From Curvibacter sp. GWA2_64_110 (GTDB lineage Bacteria > Pseudomonadota > Gammaproteobacteria > Burkholderiales > Burkholderiaceae_C): a DNA stretch of 64,000 nt. The notes below the pieces were generated by a model, which saw nothing but the letters and a program-made list of their open reading frames with translations, had not been told where the DNA came from and did not search any database. The position numbers were made by a program, and so were the translations under genes. Location: contig MGPC01000005.1 in assembly GCA_001797315.1 (NCBI GenBank), forward strand, positions 62,001-126,000. Direction: 5' to 3'. Below, in pieces: positions 7,546 to 15,713 of the stretch (within the stretch, counting starts at the first letter, position 1; every line of letters begins with the position of its first letter).

Positions 7546-8001
7546 TTACTCATATGGATTTCCATACCCGAGCGATTCCATCAACAGCACTTCCAGCGCC
7601 TCCATCTCCAGCGCATCCTTCTCGTTGGTCTCGTGCTCATAGCCCTGCGCGTGCAGGGTGCCGTGCACCAGCAGGTGGGCGTAGTGCTCTTCCAGCGTCT
7701 TGCCCTGTTCCTTCGCCTCGCGTTCCACCACCGGGGCGCACAGCACCAGGTCGGCCAGCACCACCGGTTCTTGCGCGTAGTAGAAGGTCAGCACATTGGT
7801 GGCGTAGTCCTTGTGGCGGTAGCTGCGGTTGAGCGCCTGGCCTTCCTTGGCGTCGACGATGCGCACGGTGAGCTCGGCGTCGCGTTGCAGGGCGTGGCGG
7901 ATCCAGCGCGTCACCTTGGCGCGCGTCAGCACGGCGCGGTGGCGGGTCATGCCTTGGTCGCTGCCGAACTGCAGCGAGAGTGAGAGTGAATTCATGGTCA
8001 T
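7546..8001 (-). CDS. ybeY: Endoribonuclease YbeY (rRNA maturation factor)
   Basis: A 151-residue zinc-dependent single-strand endoribonuclease needed for 16S rRNA 3' end maturation and 70S ribosome quality control. The metal motif is intact: [12 protein letters not shown] (H-x3-H-x5-H) near residue 112-123, with the conserved RxLN-like patch [18 protein letters not shown] before it. Two in-frame ATGs (8001 and 7995) are possible starts; the first lies inside a dispersed 56-bp repeat, the second just outside it. The gene follows phoH on the same strand, the usual order in proteobacteria, though in many relatives corC follows and here it does not. Confidence 0.95.
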   Translation of the reverse strand: MTMNSLSLSLQFGSDQGMTRHRAVLTRAKVTRWIRHALQRDAELTVRIVDAKEGQALNRSYRHKDYATNVLTFYYAQEPVVLADLVLCAPVVEREAKEQGKTLEEHYAHLLVHGTLHAQGYEHETNEKDALEMEALEVLLMESLGYGNPYE

Positions 8002-8053
8002 TTTGGCCTCTGGCCCTTGTAAAATATGCGCGAGCAGCTATTCTTTTGATAGC
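7998..8053 (-). repeat. 56-bp comamonad-type dispersed repeat, copy 1 (phoH end / ybeY start)
   Basis: In gene sense the element starts GCTATCAAAAGAATAGC, contains GCGCATATTTTACAAGGGCC, and ends GAGGCCAAAATGA. The first half has the palindromic core CTAT...ATAG. It supplies the last codons of phoH (Leu-Ser-Lys-Glu) and its TAG stop, and its last bases include the first possible ATG of ybeY. Other copies of exactly 56 bp lie at 23394-23449, 28000-28055 and 39338-39393, all on the minus strand. Confidence 0.75.
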
Positions 8054-8988
8054 GTTCTGCTGGCGCGCGGCTTGTCGTAGGCGTCGACGATGCGGGCCAC
8101 CAGCGGGTGGCGCACCACGTCGGCGCTGGTGAAGCGGCAGATGGCGATGCCCTGGACGCGCTTGAGCACGCGCTCGGCGTCGATCAGGCCACTGAGTTGC
8201 GTCTTGGGCAGGTCGATCTGGCTGACGTCGCCCGTGACCACGGCGCGCGAGCCGAAGCCGATGCGGGTGAGGAACATCTTCATCTGCTCGGGTGTGGTGT
8301 TCTGCGCCTCGTCCAGGATGACGAAGGCGTTGTTCAGCGTGCGCCCGCGCATGAAGGCCAGCGGCGCGATCTCCAGCGCGTTGCGCTCGAAGGCTTTCTG
8401 CACCTTCTCGAAGCCCATCAGGTCGTAGAGCGCGTCGTACAGCGGGCGCAGGTAGGGGTCGATCTTCTGCGTCAGGTCGCCGGGCAGAAAGCCCAGGCGC
8501 TCGCCGGCTTCCACCGCCGGGCGCGTGAGCACGATGCGCTGCACCACGCTGCGCTCCAGCGCATCGACCGCGCTGGCCACCGCCAGGTAGGTCTTGCCGG
8601 TGCCGGCCGGGCCGATGCCGAAGGTGATGTCGTGGTTGGCAATGCTGTCCAGGTAATGCGCCTGGTTGGGCGTGCGGGCGCGCAGCTCGTGGCGGCGCGT
8701 CTGCAGCACCTCGCCGTCCTCGGCCAGCGGCATGGAACTGTCGCCGGCCAGCATCAGCTGCACGGTGGCGGTGTCGATCGGGCGCGCCGCCATCTCGTAC
8801 AACGCCTGCAGCACTTCCATGCCGCGTTTGGCCTTGGCCTTGGGGCCGTCGACCTTGAACTGCTCGTGGCGGTGGGCGATCTTGACCTGCAGCGCGGTCT
8901 CGATGGTGCGCAGGTGCTCGTCCATGGGGCCGCACAGATGGGCCAGGCGGGTGTTGTTGGGCGGCGAGAAGAGGTGGCGGAGAATCAA
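8038..8988 (-). CDS. phoH: PhoH-like ATPase
   Basis: A 316-residue protein of the PhoH/YbeZ family, a P-loop ATPase with RNA-related function that partners YbeY. The Walker A motif [11 protein letters not shown] and the helicase-like Walker B segment [16 protein letters not shown] are present, as is the family end DRRI-like segment [10 protein letters not shown]. The longer open frame upstream overlaps the divergent ruvA gene; homologues start at the [21 protein letters not shown] block, so the TTG at 8988 with an AGGA ribosome site 12 bases before it is chosen. The C-terminal four residues and stop come from a dispersed repeat. Confidence 0.92.
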   Translation of the reverse strand: MILRHLFSPPNNTRLAHLCGPMDEHLRTIETALQVKIAHRHEQFKVDGPKAKAKRGMEVLQALYEMAARPIDTATVQLMLAGDSSMPLAEDGEVLQTRRHELRARTPNQAHYLDSIANHDITFGIGPAGTGKTYLAVASAVDALERSVVQRIVLTRPAVEAGERLGFLPGDLTQKIDPYLRPLYDALYDLMGFEKVQKAFERNALEIAPLAFMRGRTLNNAFVILDEAQNTTPEQMKMFLTRIGFGSRAVVTGDVSQIDLPKTQLSGLIDAERVLKRVQGIAICRFTSADVVRHPLVARIVDAYDKPRASRTLSKE

Positions 8989-9069
8989 GCTGATAATTCC
9001 TGTAAGCGGGCCGGCATGACGACGGGCCCAAACTGCAATCATAGTCACTGACAACCCAACGGACACCCC

Positions 9070-9642
9070 ATGATCGGTCGGCTCACAGGCATTCTTCTCG
9101 AAAAAAATCCACCCGAGGTGCTGGTGGACTGCCATGGCGTGGGCTACGAAGTCCAGGTCTCCATGAGCACCTTCTACAACCTGCCCAACCTGGGCGAGAA
9201 GGTCAGCCTGCTGACGCATTTTGTCGTACGCGAGGACGCGCAACTGCTCTACGGCTTCGGCACACCCACCGAACGTGAAGCGTTCCGCCAGCTCATCAAG
9301 ATTTCAGGCGTCGGCCCGCGCACCGCGCTGGCGGTGCTGTCGGGCATGAGCGTGGCCGAGTTGGCGCAGGCGGTGAGCCTGCAGGAAGCCGGCCGCCTGG
9401 TCAAGGTGCCGGGCATCGGCAAGAAGACCGCCGAGCGCCTGCTGCTGGAACTCAAGGGCAAGCTGGGGGCCGACATCGGTGCCGTCGGCGGCCCGGTCAA
9501 CGACGCGCAGGCCGACATATTGCAGGCGCTGCTGGCGCTGGGCTACAGCGACAAGGAAGCCGCTGCCGCGCTCAAGGCGCTGCCGGCCGACGTGGGCGTG
9601 AGCGAGGGCATCAAGCTCGCGCTCAAGGCGCTGGCCAGGTAA
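9070..9642 (+). CDS. ruvA: Holliday junction branch migration protein RuvA
   Basis: A 190-residue protein that binds four-way DNA junctions and loads the RuvB motor. It starts [21 protein letters not shown] as expected, with the N-terminal OB fold, the two helix-hairpin-helix motifs ([20 protein letters not shown] and [19 protein letters not shown]) and the C-terminal RuvB-contacting domain ([22 protein letters not shown]). Length is standard. ruvC is not nearby and ruvB lies about 9 kb downstream at 18337, so the ruvAB operon is split by the catabolic cluster and other genes. Confidence 0.97.
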   Translation: MIGRLTGILLEKNPPEVLVDCHGVGYEVQVSMSTFYNLPNLGEKVSLLTHFVVREDAQLLYGFGTPTEREAFRQLIKISGVGPRTALAVLSGMSVAELAQAVSLQEAGRLVKVPGIGKKTAERLLLELKGKLGADIGAVGGPVNDAQADILQALLALGYSDKEAAAALKALPADVGVSEGIKLALKALAR

Positions 9643-9652
9643 AGGCGGCCCC

Positions 9653-10045
9653 ATGGCCTGGCTGGCTCGGCTCAAGCAGCGCGCCAAGGCGCTCAAGGGT
9701 GAGACCTATGTGCTGTACTTGGCGGCGCGCCATCCGGCCACGCCCTGGTACGCCAAGCTGCTGGTGGCCGTCATCGTGGCCTATGCCTTCAGCCCGGTCG
9801 ACCTGATCCCGGACTTCGTGCCGGTGCTGGGTTATCTGGACGACCTGGTGCTGATCCCGCTGGGCATCGCGCTGGCCATCAAGCTGGTGCCGCAGGCGGT
9901 GCTGGACGAGTGCCACGCCAAGGTACAGGCAGCCAGGCAAGGCGGTAAGCCGAGCAGCCGCGCGGCAGCGGTCGTCATCGTGCTGATCTGGCTGGGGATT
10001 GCCGCGTTGGGCGTGGCCTGGGGCTGGCGGGTTTTCGCCGGCTAG
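9653..10045 (+). CDS. YkvA family membrane protein (DUF1232)
   Basis: A 130-residue inner-membrane protein starting 10 bases after ruvA. It shows the DUF1232 signature YAFSPVDLIPDFVPVLGYLDD between two membrane segments (about residues 38-55 and 60-80), plus a third hydrophobic segment at the C-terminus (VVIVLIWLGIAALGVAWGW). The role of YkvA proteins is not known. The close spacing suggests it is translated from the ruvA message. Confidence 0.88.
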   Translation: MAWLARLKQRAKALKGETYVLYLAARHPATPWYAKLLVAVIVAYAFSPVDLIPDFVPVLGYLDDLVLIPLGIALAIKLVPQAVLDECHAKVQAARQGGKPSSRAAAVVIVLIWLGIAALGVAWGWRVFAG

Positions 10046-10052
10046 GCCGGCG
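10036..10052. terminator. Hairpin between convergent ykvA and carbonic anhydrase genes
   Basis: CGCCGGC at 10036-10042 pairs with GCCGGCG at 10046-10052 around a 3-base loop that is the TAG stop codon of the YkvA gene. It lies between two convergent genes and could end transcription from either side, but neither side has a run of T after the stem, so the call is weak. Confidence 0.35.
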
Positions 10053-10061
10053 CCCTTCGGT

Positions 10062-11201
10062 TTACTGCGCGTCGCGGATTGGGCGGCTGTTGACCGGCTG
10101 CACCGGGCGCGCATTGTTGGGGTAGAGCTGGCGGAAGAGCTTGAGCTGTTCCGCGCTGACCGTGGTCGGTTGCTTGAGCACCAGCCACAGCACGCCTTCG
10201 GTGCAGGGCGGTGTGGTGAGCGAGCCGAGGAACTGGTAGTAGCGCTGGTCTTTGGGAAGCAACTCGTTCAGGTCCAGCAGACCGGCCGGCATGCGCACGG
10301 TGTCGCCGGCATCCAGCGGCATGTAGGTCCAGACCTTGTTGATCAGGCCGTTGGCCGCACCCGGGTCGAGCAGCACCGCCACCACAGCCAACTGGCCTTC
10401 GATATTGCGATGCACCAGGTGCACCACCATCGAATACACCTTGTGGTTGATGTGCTCTTCCGACGGGTGGTGGAAGTGGAACTGCAGCAGCTTGTAGTTG
10501 GAGCCTCGCACGTTGATGCTGTTGTCGCCCACCACATCGACCTGGATGGTGTGGCCGTTGTTCACCACCGTGCCGCTGCTGGGCTGGTAGCTGAACTGGA
10601 TGGCCTCGGCCGGGCCCTGCAGCGTGTTCGATTCCTGGATGTGAATCGGCGACTGGCGCTTGCCCAGGGCGCAGGTCTTGTATTCCGGTTTCAGCTGGCC
10701 CCAGGCGTCGGGGCCGCCTTCGCCTTCGTAGGCCCAGTGCACATCGTGGCCGTGGCTGTCTTTATGGGGCGTTGCGCTCGGTGCCGCGTGGCCGACCAGG
10801 GCAGCGGTGCGGGCGCGCTGGTAGGACGCGGCGGGTGCCGGCTTGCTACCCTGCACTGCCGGTGCGGGCGGATCGGCGGGTTCCGCTTGGACTGTTTTTC
10901 TGGCGCCAACCGGCCGGGTCGGTGCCACCGGTTTGGCCGGTTTCGGGATCGAGGTGACGCCGCTGCTCTTGGCCTCCGTGCCGTTGACGATCACGGTCAG
11001 CTGTTTCTGCGACAGGTTGCCCTTGGCTGCCTCGCGCAATTGCTCGGCCAGGTCCTTGCCGAGGGCTTCGCCGGCTGTCGGTTTGGCGGCGGGCTCGGCG
11101 GCAGATAGCGGCAGTGCTGTCAGCAGGCAGGCCAAGCCCAGGCTTGCTACGGCGGTGGCGCGGCGGGACATCCAGGGGGTGGGCTGCAGATGATCAGACA
11201 T
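10062..11201 (-). CDS. Secreted alpha-type carbonic anhydrase
   Basis: A 379-residue exported enzyme that interconverts CO2 and bicarbonate in the periplasm. After a signal peptide (about residues 1-35) comes a long Pro/Ala/Lys-rich linker to about residue 145, then the alpha-carbonic anhydrase domain starting HWAYEGEGGPDAWGQL. The zinc histidines are visible in QFHFHHPSEE and the following MVVHLVH, and the substrate-pocket segment SLTTPPCTEGVLWLVL is intact. The N-terminal extension of over 100 residues is longer than in typical bacterial enzymes and may be a spacer or an interaction region. It has its own position downstream of the catabolic operon, separated by a strong hairpin. Confidence 0.92.
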   Translation of the reverse strand: MSDHLQPTPWMSRRATAVASLGLACLLTALPLSAAEPAAKPTAGEALGKDLAEQLREAAKGNLSQKQLTVIVNGTEAKSSGVTSIPKPAKPVAPTRPVGARKTVQAEPADPPAPAVQGSKPAPAASYQRARTAALVGHAAPSATPHKDSHGHDVHWAYEGEGGPDAWGQLKPEYKTCALGKRQSPIHIQESNTLQGPAEAIQFSYQPSSGTVVNNGHTIQVDVVGDNSINVRGSNYKLLQFHFHHPSEEHINHKVYSMVVHLVHRNIEGQLAVVAVLLDPGAANGLINKVWTYMPLDAGDTVRMPAGLLDLNELLPKDQRYYQFLGSLTTPPCTEGVLWLVLKQPTTVSAEQLKLFRQLYPNNARPVQPVNSRPIRDAQ

Positions 11202-11222
11202 GGTGCCTATGGTATCGGCAAC

Positions 11223-11249
11223 CGGGCGCCGGGCTTGAGCCGGCGCCCG
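11223..11249 (-). terminator. Strong GC hairpin downstream of the catabolic operon
   Basis: CGGGCGCCGG (11223-11232) and CCGGCGCCCG (11240-11249) form a perfect 10-bp stem with a 7-base loop, 29 bases after the end of the FAH-family gene and before the carbonic anhydrase start on the same strand. The stem would fold in the operon message. No T tract follows, so it could be a Rho-assisted terminator or an mRNA-end stabiliser. Confidence 0.5.
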
Positions 11250-11278
11250 CCGCTCCGGGGCGGTCCGTCCGTCGCGGC

Positions 11279-12292
11279 TCAGGCCGTGCGCTGGCGCACC
11301 ACCTGCTCGATGCTGCCGAAGATGCTGGCGCCCTGGGTATCGCGCATGTCAATGCGCACACGGTCGCCGAAGCGCATGAAGGGCGTCAGCGGCTGACCGG
11401 TCTCGATGGTTTCGTACATGCGCACTTCGGCGATGCAGCAGTAGCCCACGCCGCCGTTGGCGATGCTCGATCCGTGCAGGTCGCCCTGCTTGTTCGACAC
11501 CGTGCCCGAGCCGATGATGGAGCCGGCTTCGAGGTCGCGCGTCTTGGCCGCATGGGCGATGAGCTGGTCGAAGCCGAAGGTCATGTCCACGCCGGCGTTG
11601 GGGCGCCCGAAGGGCTGGCCGTTGAGCTCGACCTCCAGCGGCAGGTGCAGCCGGGCATCGTGCCAGGCCGGGCCCAGCTCGTCCGGGGTGACGGCCACCG
11701 GGCTGAAGGCCGAGGCCGGTTTGGACTGGAAGAAGCCGAAGCCCTTGGCCAGCTCGGCCGGGATCAGGTTGCGCAGACTGACGTCGTTGACCAGCATCAC
11801 CAGGCGGATGGCCTGCGCCGCGGCCTCGGGCCGGGTGCCCATGGGCACATCGCCGGTGACCACCGCCACCTCGGCTTCGAGGTCGATGCCCCAGGCCTCG
11901 TCGCCGGCCCACACCGGGTCGCGCGGGCCGACGAAGCTGTCGGAGCCGCCCTGGTACATCAGCGGGTCGGTGTGGAACTCCGGCGGCAGGGTGGCACCGC
12001 GCGCCTTGCGCACCAGTTCCACGTGGTTGATGTAGGCCGAGCCGTCGGCCCACTGGTAGGCGCGCGGCAGCGGGCTGTGGCAGGCCGCGGGGTCGAAGGG
12101 CTGGCCGGCCTCGGCCTGGGCGTTGAGCTGCTGGTAGGCGGCCTGCAGTGCGGGCAGGCAGCGCTCCCAGTCGTCGAGCGCGTGCTGCAGGGTGGCGGCG
12201 ATCTGCGGCACCGGCAGGCAGCGGCGCAGGTCGCGGCTGACGACCACCAGCGTGCCGTCGCGGCCGCCCTGTTTCAGGCTGGCGAGTTTCAT
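11279..12292 (-). CDS. Fumarylacetoacetate hydrolase family protein
   Basis: A 337-residue cytoplasmic hydrolase of the FAH superfamily. The catalytic-domain features are visible: metal-binding acids in GIDLEAEVAVVTGD, the NDVSLRNLIPAELAKGFGFFQSKP block, and the C-terminal GSGTVSNKQG and GDRVRIDM segments. FAH proteins cleave the C-C bond of acylpyruvates (fumarylacetoacetate, fumarylpyruvate) to fumarate or maleate plus a keto acid. It is the last gene of a seven-gene operon that also encodes a GST-type maleylacetoacetate/maleylpyruvate isomerase, so it probably performs the final step of an aromatic ring-cleavage route. Its start overlaps the preceding DUF2783 stop by 4 bases. Confidence 0.9.
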   Translation of the reverse strand: MKLASLKQGGRDGTLVVVSRDLRRCLPVPQIAATLQHALDDWERCLPALQAAYQQLNAQAEAGQPFDPAACHSPLPRAYQWADGSAYINHVELVRKARGATLPPEFHTDPLMYQGGSDSFVGPRDPVWAGDEAWGIDLEAEVAVVTGDVPMGTRPEAAAQAIRLVMLVNDVSLRNLIPAELAKGFGFFQSKPASAFSPVAVTPDELGPAWHDARLHLPLEVELNGQPFGRPNAGVDMTFGFDQLIAHAAKTRDLEAGSIIGSGTVSNKQGDLHGSSIANGGVGYCCIAEVRMYETIETGQPLTPFMRFGDRVRIDMRDTQGASIFGSIEQVVRQRTA

Positions 12293-12507
12293 GTGTTGTC
12301 TCCTGGGGCGTTCGCCAGCGTGTTGTCGCGGGCCAGGGCGATGGCTTCGCTCAGGACCTCGCGGTCGCCGATGTGGTTGGCCAGGATGAGGGCCAGCTTG
12401 GCAATGGCCATGTCGGCCTGCGCCTCGCTCATGTCGCGCTGGCTGTTGATCAGCTCGGCATAGAACAGGTCCTGGTCGGGGATGTTGGGTGTGCGGATGA
12501 GTTGCAT
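12289..12507 (-). CDS. DUF2783 small protein
   Basis: A 72-residue protein starting MQLIRTPNIPDQDLFYAEL and containing LALILANHIGDREVLSEAI, the pattern of DUF2783. These small proteins occur almost only beside PHBH/MhpA-type FAD monooxygenases; their role is unknown, perhaps as an accessory subunit. The ATG at 12507 lies 11 bases after the monooxygenase stop and the stop overlaps the FAH start. In the genome it is easily missed because the frame is open far upstream as an antisense-like shadow of the monooxygenase. Confidence 0.8.
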   Translation of the reverse strand: MQLIRTPNIPDQDLFYAELINSQRDMSEAQADMAIAKLALILANHIGDREVLSEAIALARDNTLANAPGDNT

Positions 12508-12518
12508 GGCAGCGTGCT

Positions 12519-14123
12519 TCAGTTCAGTTTCAAGGCGCGCGACAGTGCGGCCTGCGCCTGCGCCGCGTCGAAGCGGCGCCAGCGCGCGGCCACATGCTGG
12601 TCGGGGCGGATCAGGTAGACCGTGCCGGGCTGGCCGTCGTAGCGCTGCGTGAGGATGCCTTGCGCGTCCTCGATGTCGCGGCCGACCTGCAGCACCGGGG
12701 CGGTGATGCCTTGAACCGTCACCGGCTCGGCCGGGCCGAAGCTCAGCAGAACGAAGCCCTGGCCGAGCTGGTTGAGCAGCCAGGCGTCCTGGCCGTTCTT
12801 GCGGATCGGTGCGTCGGCACAGTTGGTGCCCGGGTACATGGTGCCGGCGAAGGCCGCGCTGTCGGGCGTGTTGAGCGACGACTGCAGGTAGGGCGTGGGC
12901 GTGGACAGCCGGCCGCTGTTGACCAGCGGCCGTGCGAAGGGCTCGGTGCGCGCCAGTTCCAGCACCGCGTTGCGCAGGCGCAGCGAGCTGCGGCTCTTCG
13001 GGGTGATGAAGTCGGTGGCGCGGGTGGAGTGGCCGATGTTGTCGTCGGCCGCGTAGGCGCGTTCCTCGTGGAAGGTGTCCAGCAGTGCCAGCGGCGCGAC
13101 GCCGTCCATCACTGCCTTGAGCTTCCAGCCGAGGTTGTCGCAGTCCTGCACGCCGGTGTTGGCGCCGCGGGCGCCGAAGGGCGAGACCTGGTGCGCGGCG
13201 TCGCCGACGAAGAGCACGCGGCCGTGGCGGAACTGGTCGATGCGGCGGCAGGCGAACTGGTAGACCGAGACCCACTCCAGCTCGAACTCGACGTCGGGCC
13301 CGAGCATGGCCTGGATGCGCGGAATCACGTTCTCCGGCTTCTTCTCTTCCGTCGGGTCGGCGTCCCAGCCGAGCTGGAAGTCGATGCGCCAGACGTTGTC
13401 GCACTGCTTGTGCAGCAGCACGCTCTGGTTGCGGTGGAAGGGTGGGTCGAACCAGAACCAGCGCTCGGTCGGGAAGTCGGCCTTCATCACCACGTCGGCG
13501 ATCAGGAAGCGGTCCTGAAAGAACTGGCCGGTGAAGTCGGCGCCGATCATGCGGCGTGTGTCGCTGTTGGCGCCGTCGGCGGCGACCACCCAGTCGGCCT
13601 CCAGCTTGAAGATGCCGTCCGGCGTTTCCACTGTCAGCACCGCGTGGTCGTCGCGGTTGTCGATCGCCAGTACCTTGTGCTTCCAGCGCAGGTCCACCAG
13701 CGGCGATGCGTCGCAGGCCTGCACCAGCCGCTCCTCCAGGTGGTACTGCTGGTAGTTGATCATGGCCGGCATCTTGTGGTGCGCTTCGGGCAGCAGGTCG
13801 AACTGGTAGGCCAGTTCGTCGCGGAAGAACACCTTGCCCACCTTCCACTGCACGCCCTTGGCGGCGAACTCCTCGCCCACACCCAGGCGGTCCCAGATCT
13901 CCAGCGGGCGCTTGGCGTAGCAGACCGCGCGCGAGCCGATGCTCACGGTGTTGTTGTCGTCCAGGATGACGGTGGGGATGCCGCGGCCGGCGAAGTCGAG
14001 CGCCTGCGTCAGGCCGATCGGGCCGGCGCCGATCACCACCGCCGGGTGGCGGCGAACCTGGCCGCTGCGCTGCTCCTCGCTCTGGCGGTAGGCGTATTCC
14101 GGGTAGGTGTAGGTCTGGGACAT
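12519..14123 (-). CDS. FAD-dependent aromatic monooxygenase (PHBH/MhpA-like)
   Basis: A 534-residue flavoprotein hydroxylase. It has the N-terminal dinucleotide motif VVIGAGPIGLTQA (residues about 29-41), the DG motif VVAADGANSDTRRM and the FAD-ribityl motif LFVGDAAHQVSPFGARGANTG, followed by a C-terminal thioredoxin-like domain as in 3-(3-hydroxyphenyl)propionate and phenol hydroxylases. Family members use NAD(P)H and O2 to hydroxylate a phenolic ring. With downstream ring-cleavage, isomerase and hydrolase-type genes, it most likely converts a hydroxy-aromatic acid to a para-diol such as a gentisate- or homogentisate-like compound; the substrate cannot be read from the sequence. The start is 2 bases from the VOC stop. 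Confidence 0.88.
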   Translation of the reverse strand: MSQTYTYPEYAYRQSEEQRSGQVRRHPAVVIGAGPIGLTQALDFAGRGIPTVILDDNNTVSIGSRAVCYAKRPLEIWDRLGVGEEFAAKGVQWKVGKVFFRDELAYQFDLLPEAHHKMPAMINYQQYHLEERLVQACDASPLVDLRWKHKVLAIDNRDDHAVLTVETPDGIFKLEADWVVAADGANSDTRRMIGADFTGQFFQDRFLIADVVMKADFPTERWFWFDPPFHRNQSVLLHKQCDNVWRIDFQLGWDADPTEEKKPENVIPRIQAMLGPDVEFELEWVSVYQFACRRIDQFRHGRVLFVGDAAHQVSPFGARGANTGVQDCDNLGWKLKAVMDGVAPLALLDTFHEERAYAADDNIGHSTRATDFITPKSRSSLRLRNAVLELARTEPFARPLVNSGRLSTPTPYLQSSLNTPDSAAFAGTMYPGTNCADAPIRKNGQDAWLLNQLGQGFVLLSFGPAEPVTVQGITAPVLQVGRDIEDAQGILTQRYDGQPGTVYLIRPDQHVAARWRRFDAAQAQAALSRALKLN

Positions 14124-14124
14124 G

Positions 14125-14673
14125 TCAGGCGCCCTTGGTTTGCTGGAATTCCTTGTCGTGCATCCAGGCGGCGTGCTTGGGCGCGCGCTTGGTGCGGCTC
14201 CACTCCTCCAGCATGGCCCACTTCACCTCGTCGAGCTGGCGGTACATCTCGGGCGTGCCGACATCGGCCGCCAGTTCGACGCGGTGGCCGTTGGGGTCGA
14301 AGAAGTAGATGCTCTTGAAGATGGTGTGGTCGGTCAGGCCGATCACCGGGATGCCCGCGGCCTCCAGCCGTGCCTTGGTGGCTTCCAGCGTGGCGAGGCT
14401 GTCGACCTTGAAGGCGATGTGCTGCACCCAGTCCGGCGTGTTGGTGTCGCGCCCCATGGCCGGGGTGTTGGGCAATTCGAAGAAGGCCAGGATGTTGCCG
14501 CCGCCCGCATCGAGAAAGAGGTGCATGTAGGGGTCGGGGGCCTTGGTGCTGGGCACCTGGTCTTCGGCGATGGCCAGTACGAAGTCCATGTTCAGGTGCT
14601 TGACGTACCACTCCACCGTTTCCTTGGCGTCCTTGCAGCGGTAGGCGACATGGTGAATCCGTTCGATCTTCAT
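14125..14673 (-). CDS. VOC-family protein, probable ring-cleavage dioxygenase
   Basis: A 182-residue protein with two beta-alpha-beta-beta-beta modules of the vicinal oxygen chelate fold (glyoxalase/extradiol dioxygenase). Candidate metal ligands are His8 in IHHVAYRC, His85 in WVQHIAFKV and Glu133 in NGHRVELA, the 2-His-1-Glu triad of extradiol enzymes; Glu65 in LAFFELP is a fourth candidate. Position between a ring hydroxylase and genes for isomerase and FAH hydrolase makes it the only candidate ring-cleaving enzyme in the operon, since no cupin gentisate or HmgA-type homogentisate dioxygenase is encoded here. A glyoxalase-like or epimerase role remains possible. ATG at 14673 with an AGGAGAG ribosome site. 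Confidence 0.82.
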   Translation of the reverse strand: MKIERIHHVAYRCKDAKETVEWYVKHLNMDFVLAIAEDQVPSTKAPDPYMHLFLDAGGGNILAFFELPNTPAMGRDTNTPDWVQHIAFKVDSLATLEATKARLEAAGIPVIGLTDHTIFKSIYFFDPNGHRVELAADVGTPEMYRQLDEVKWAMLEEWSRTKRAPKHAAWMHDKEFQQTKGA

Positions 14674-14691
14674 GGTGCTCTCCTTCGGACC

Positions 14692-15666
14692 TCAGTCCAG
14701 TTTGATGTTGGCTTCGCGGATGACCTTGGCCCAGCGGGCGCGCTCGGCGCGGGCGTAGTCGGTCATCTGCTGCGGCGTGCCCGGCATCGGCTCCAGCGCC
14801 ATGGTCTGCAGCCGGGCCTTGACCGGGGTCGCGTTCAGCGCGGCCACCAGCGCCTTGTTCAGGCGCGCGACCACGTCGGCCGGCGTGCCGACCGGCACCA
14901 CCAGACCCTGCCAGGCATGGGCTTCCACCTCCTTCAGGCCCTGTTCCTCGAAGGTGGGGATGTCGGCCATGGTCGGCACACGCTGCTTGCTGGCCACGCC
15001 GATGGCGCGCAGGCGGCCGTTGGCGATGTACTGCAGCACGCTGGCGCTGTCCATGAAGCCGATCGGGATCTGGCCGCCGACCAGGTCCTGCACGGCGGGT
15101 GCGGCGCCGCGGTAGGGCACGTGCTGCAGCTTCAGGCCCGCCTTCTGGCGGAACAGTTCGCCCGTCAGGTGGTGCGGGCTGCCGGTGCCGGCCGAGGCGT
15201 AGGGGATGGGGTCCGTTTTCGTCTTGGCCCAGGCCAGGAACTCCTTCAGGTTCCTGGCCGGCACGTTCGGGCCGACGACCAGCAGCATGGGAAAGCGCGC
15301 CAGCAGGCCCACCATCTGGAAGTCGCCGTCCGGGTTGTAGGGCAGCTTGGAAAACAGCGAGGGGTTGGCCGCCAGCGTGGCGAAGTCGGCCGTCAGCATG
15401 ATGTTGCCGTAGTCCTTCGACTTGGCCACGTAGTCGGCGGCGATGTTGGTGGCCGCGCCCGGCTTGTTGTTGATGATGATGGCGCGGCTGCCCAGCTCGC
15501 CGCTCATGGCGACGGCCACGCTGCGGGCCACGTAGTCGGAGCCGCCGCCGGCGGCATAGCCGACCACCCATTCGATGGGCTTGTCGGGCTGGGCCTGGGC
15601 GGCCAGCGGCAGCAGGGCGGCAGCGGCGGCCTGCAGCATCAGTCGGCGGATGGAAGTGATCTTCAT
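14692..15666 (-). CDS. Bug/TctC-family tripartite tricarboxylate transporter receptor
   Basis: A 324-residue exported receptor. The ATG at 15666, preceded by AAGGAGAC, gives a signal peptide ending AAQAQ and then PDKPIEWVVGYAAGGGSD, the Bug ligand-loop start; the longer frame upstream has no ribosome site. Further family segments are PYRGAAPAVQDLVGGQIPIG and PTFEEQGLK. In this operon the likely ligand is the aromatic acid substrate of the pathway. As with the other Bug receptor, no TctAB membrane partner is encoded nearby. Confidence 0.92.
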   Translation of the reverse strand: MKITSIRRLMLQAAAAALLPLAAQAQPDKPIEWVVGYAAGGGSDYVARSVAVAMSGELGSRAIIINNKPGAATNIAADYVAKSKDYGNIMLTADFATLAANPSLFSKLPYNPDGDFQMVGLLARFPMLLVVGPNVPARNLKEFLAWAKTKTDPIPYASAGTGSPHHLTGELFRQKAGLKLQHVPYRGAAPAVQDLVGGQIPIGFMDSASVLQYIANGRLRAIGVASKQRVPTMADIPTFEEQGLKEVEAHAWQGLVVPVGTPADVVARLNKALVAALNATPVKARLQTMALEPMPGTPQQMTDYARAERARWAKVIREANIKLD

Positions 15667-15713
15667 GTATGTCTCCTTGTAGGTGATATGTGTCGGGTGC
15701 GGGTTGACGAGGA

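Noticed and set aside
8989-9243. N-terminal extension of PhoH
   Set aside because: It overlaps the divergent ruvA gene and lacks conservation; PhoH homologues start at the ILRHLF block.
12289-13848. Long frame covering the DUF2783 gene and antisense-shifted monooxygenase
   Set aside because: Only its last 72 residues resemble a protein family (DUF2783); the rest is Arg/Pro-rich shadow of the monooxygenase.
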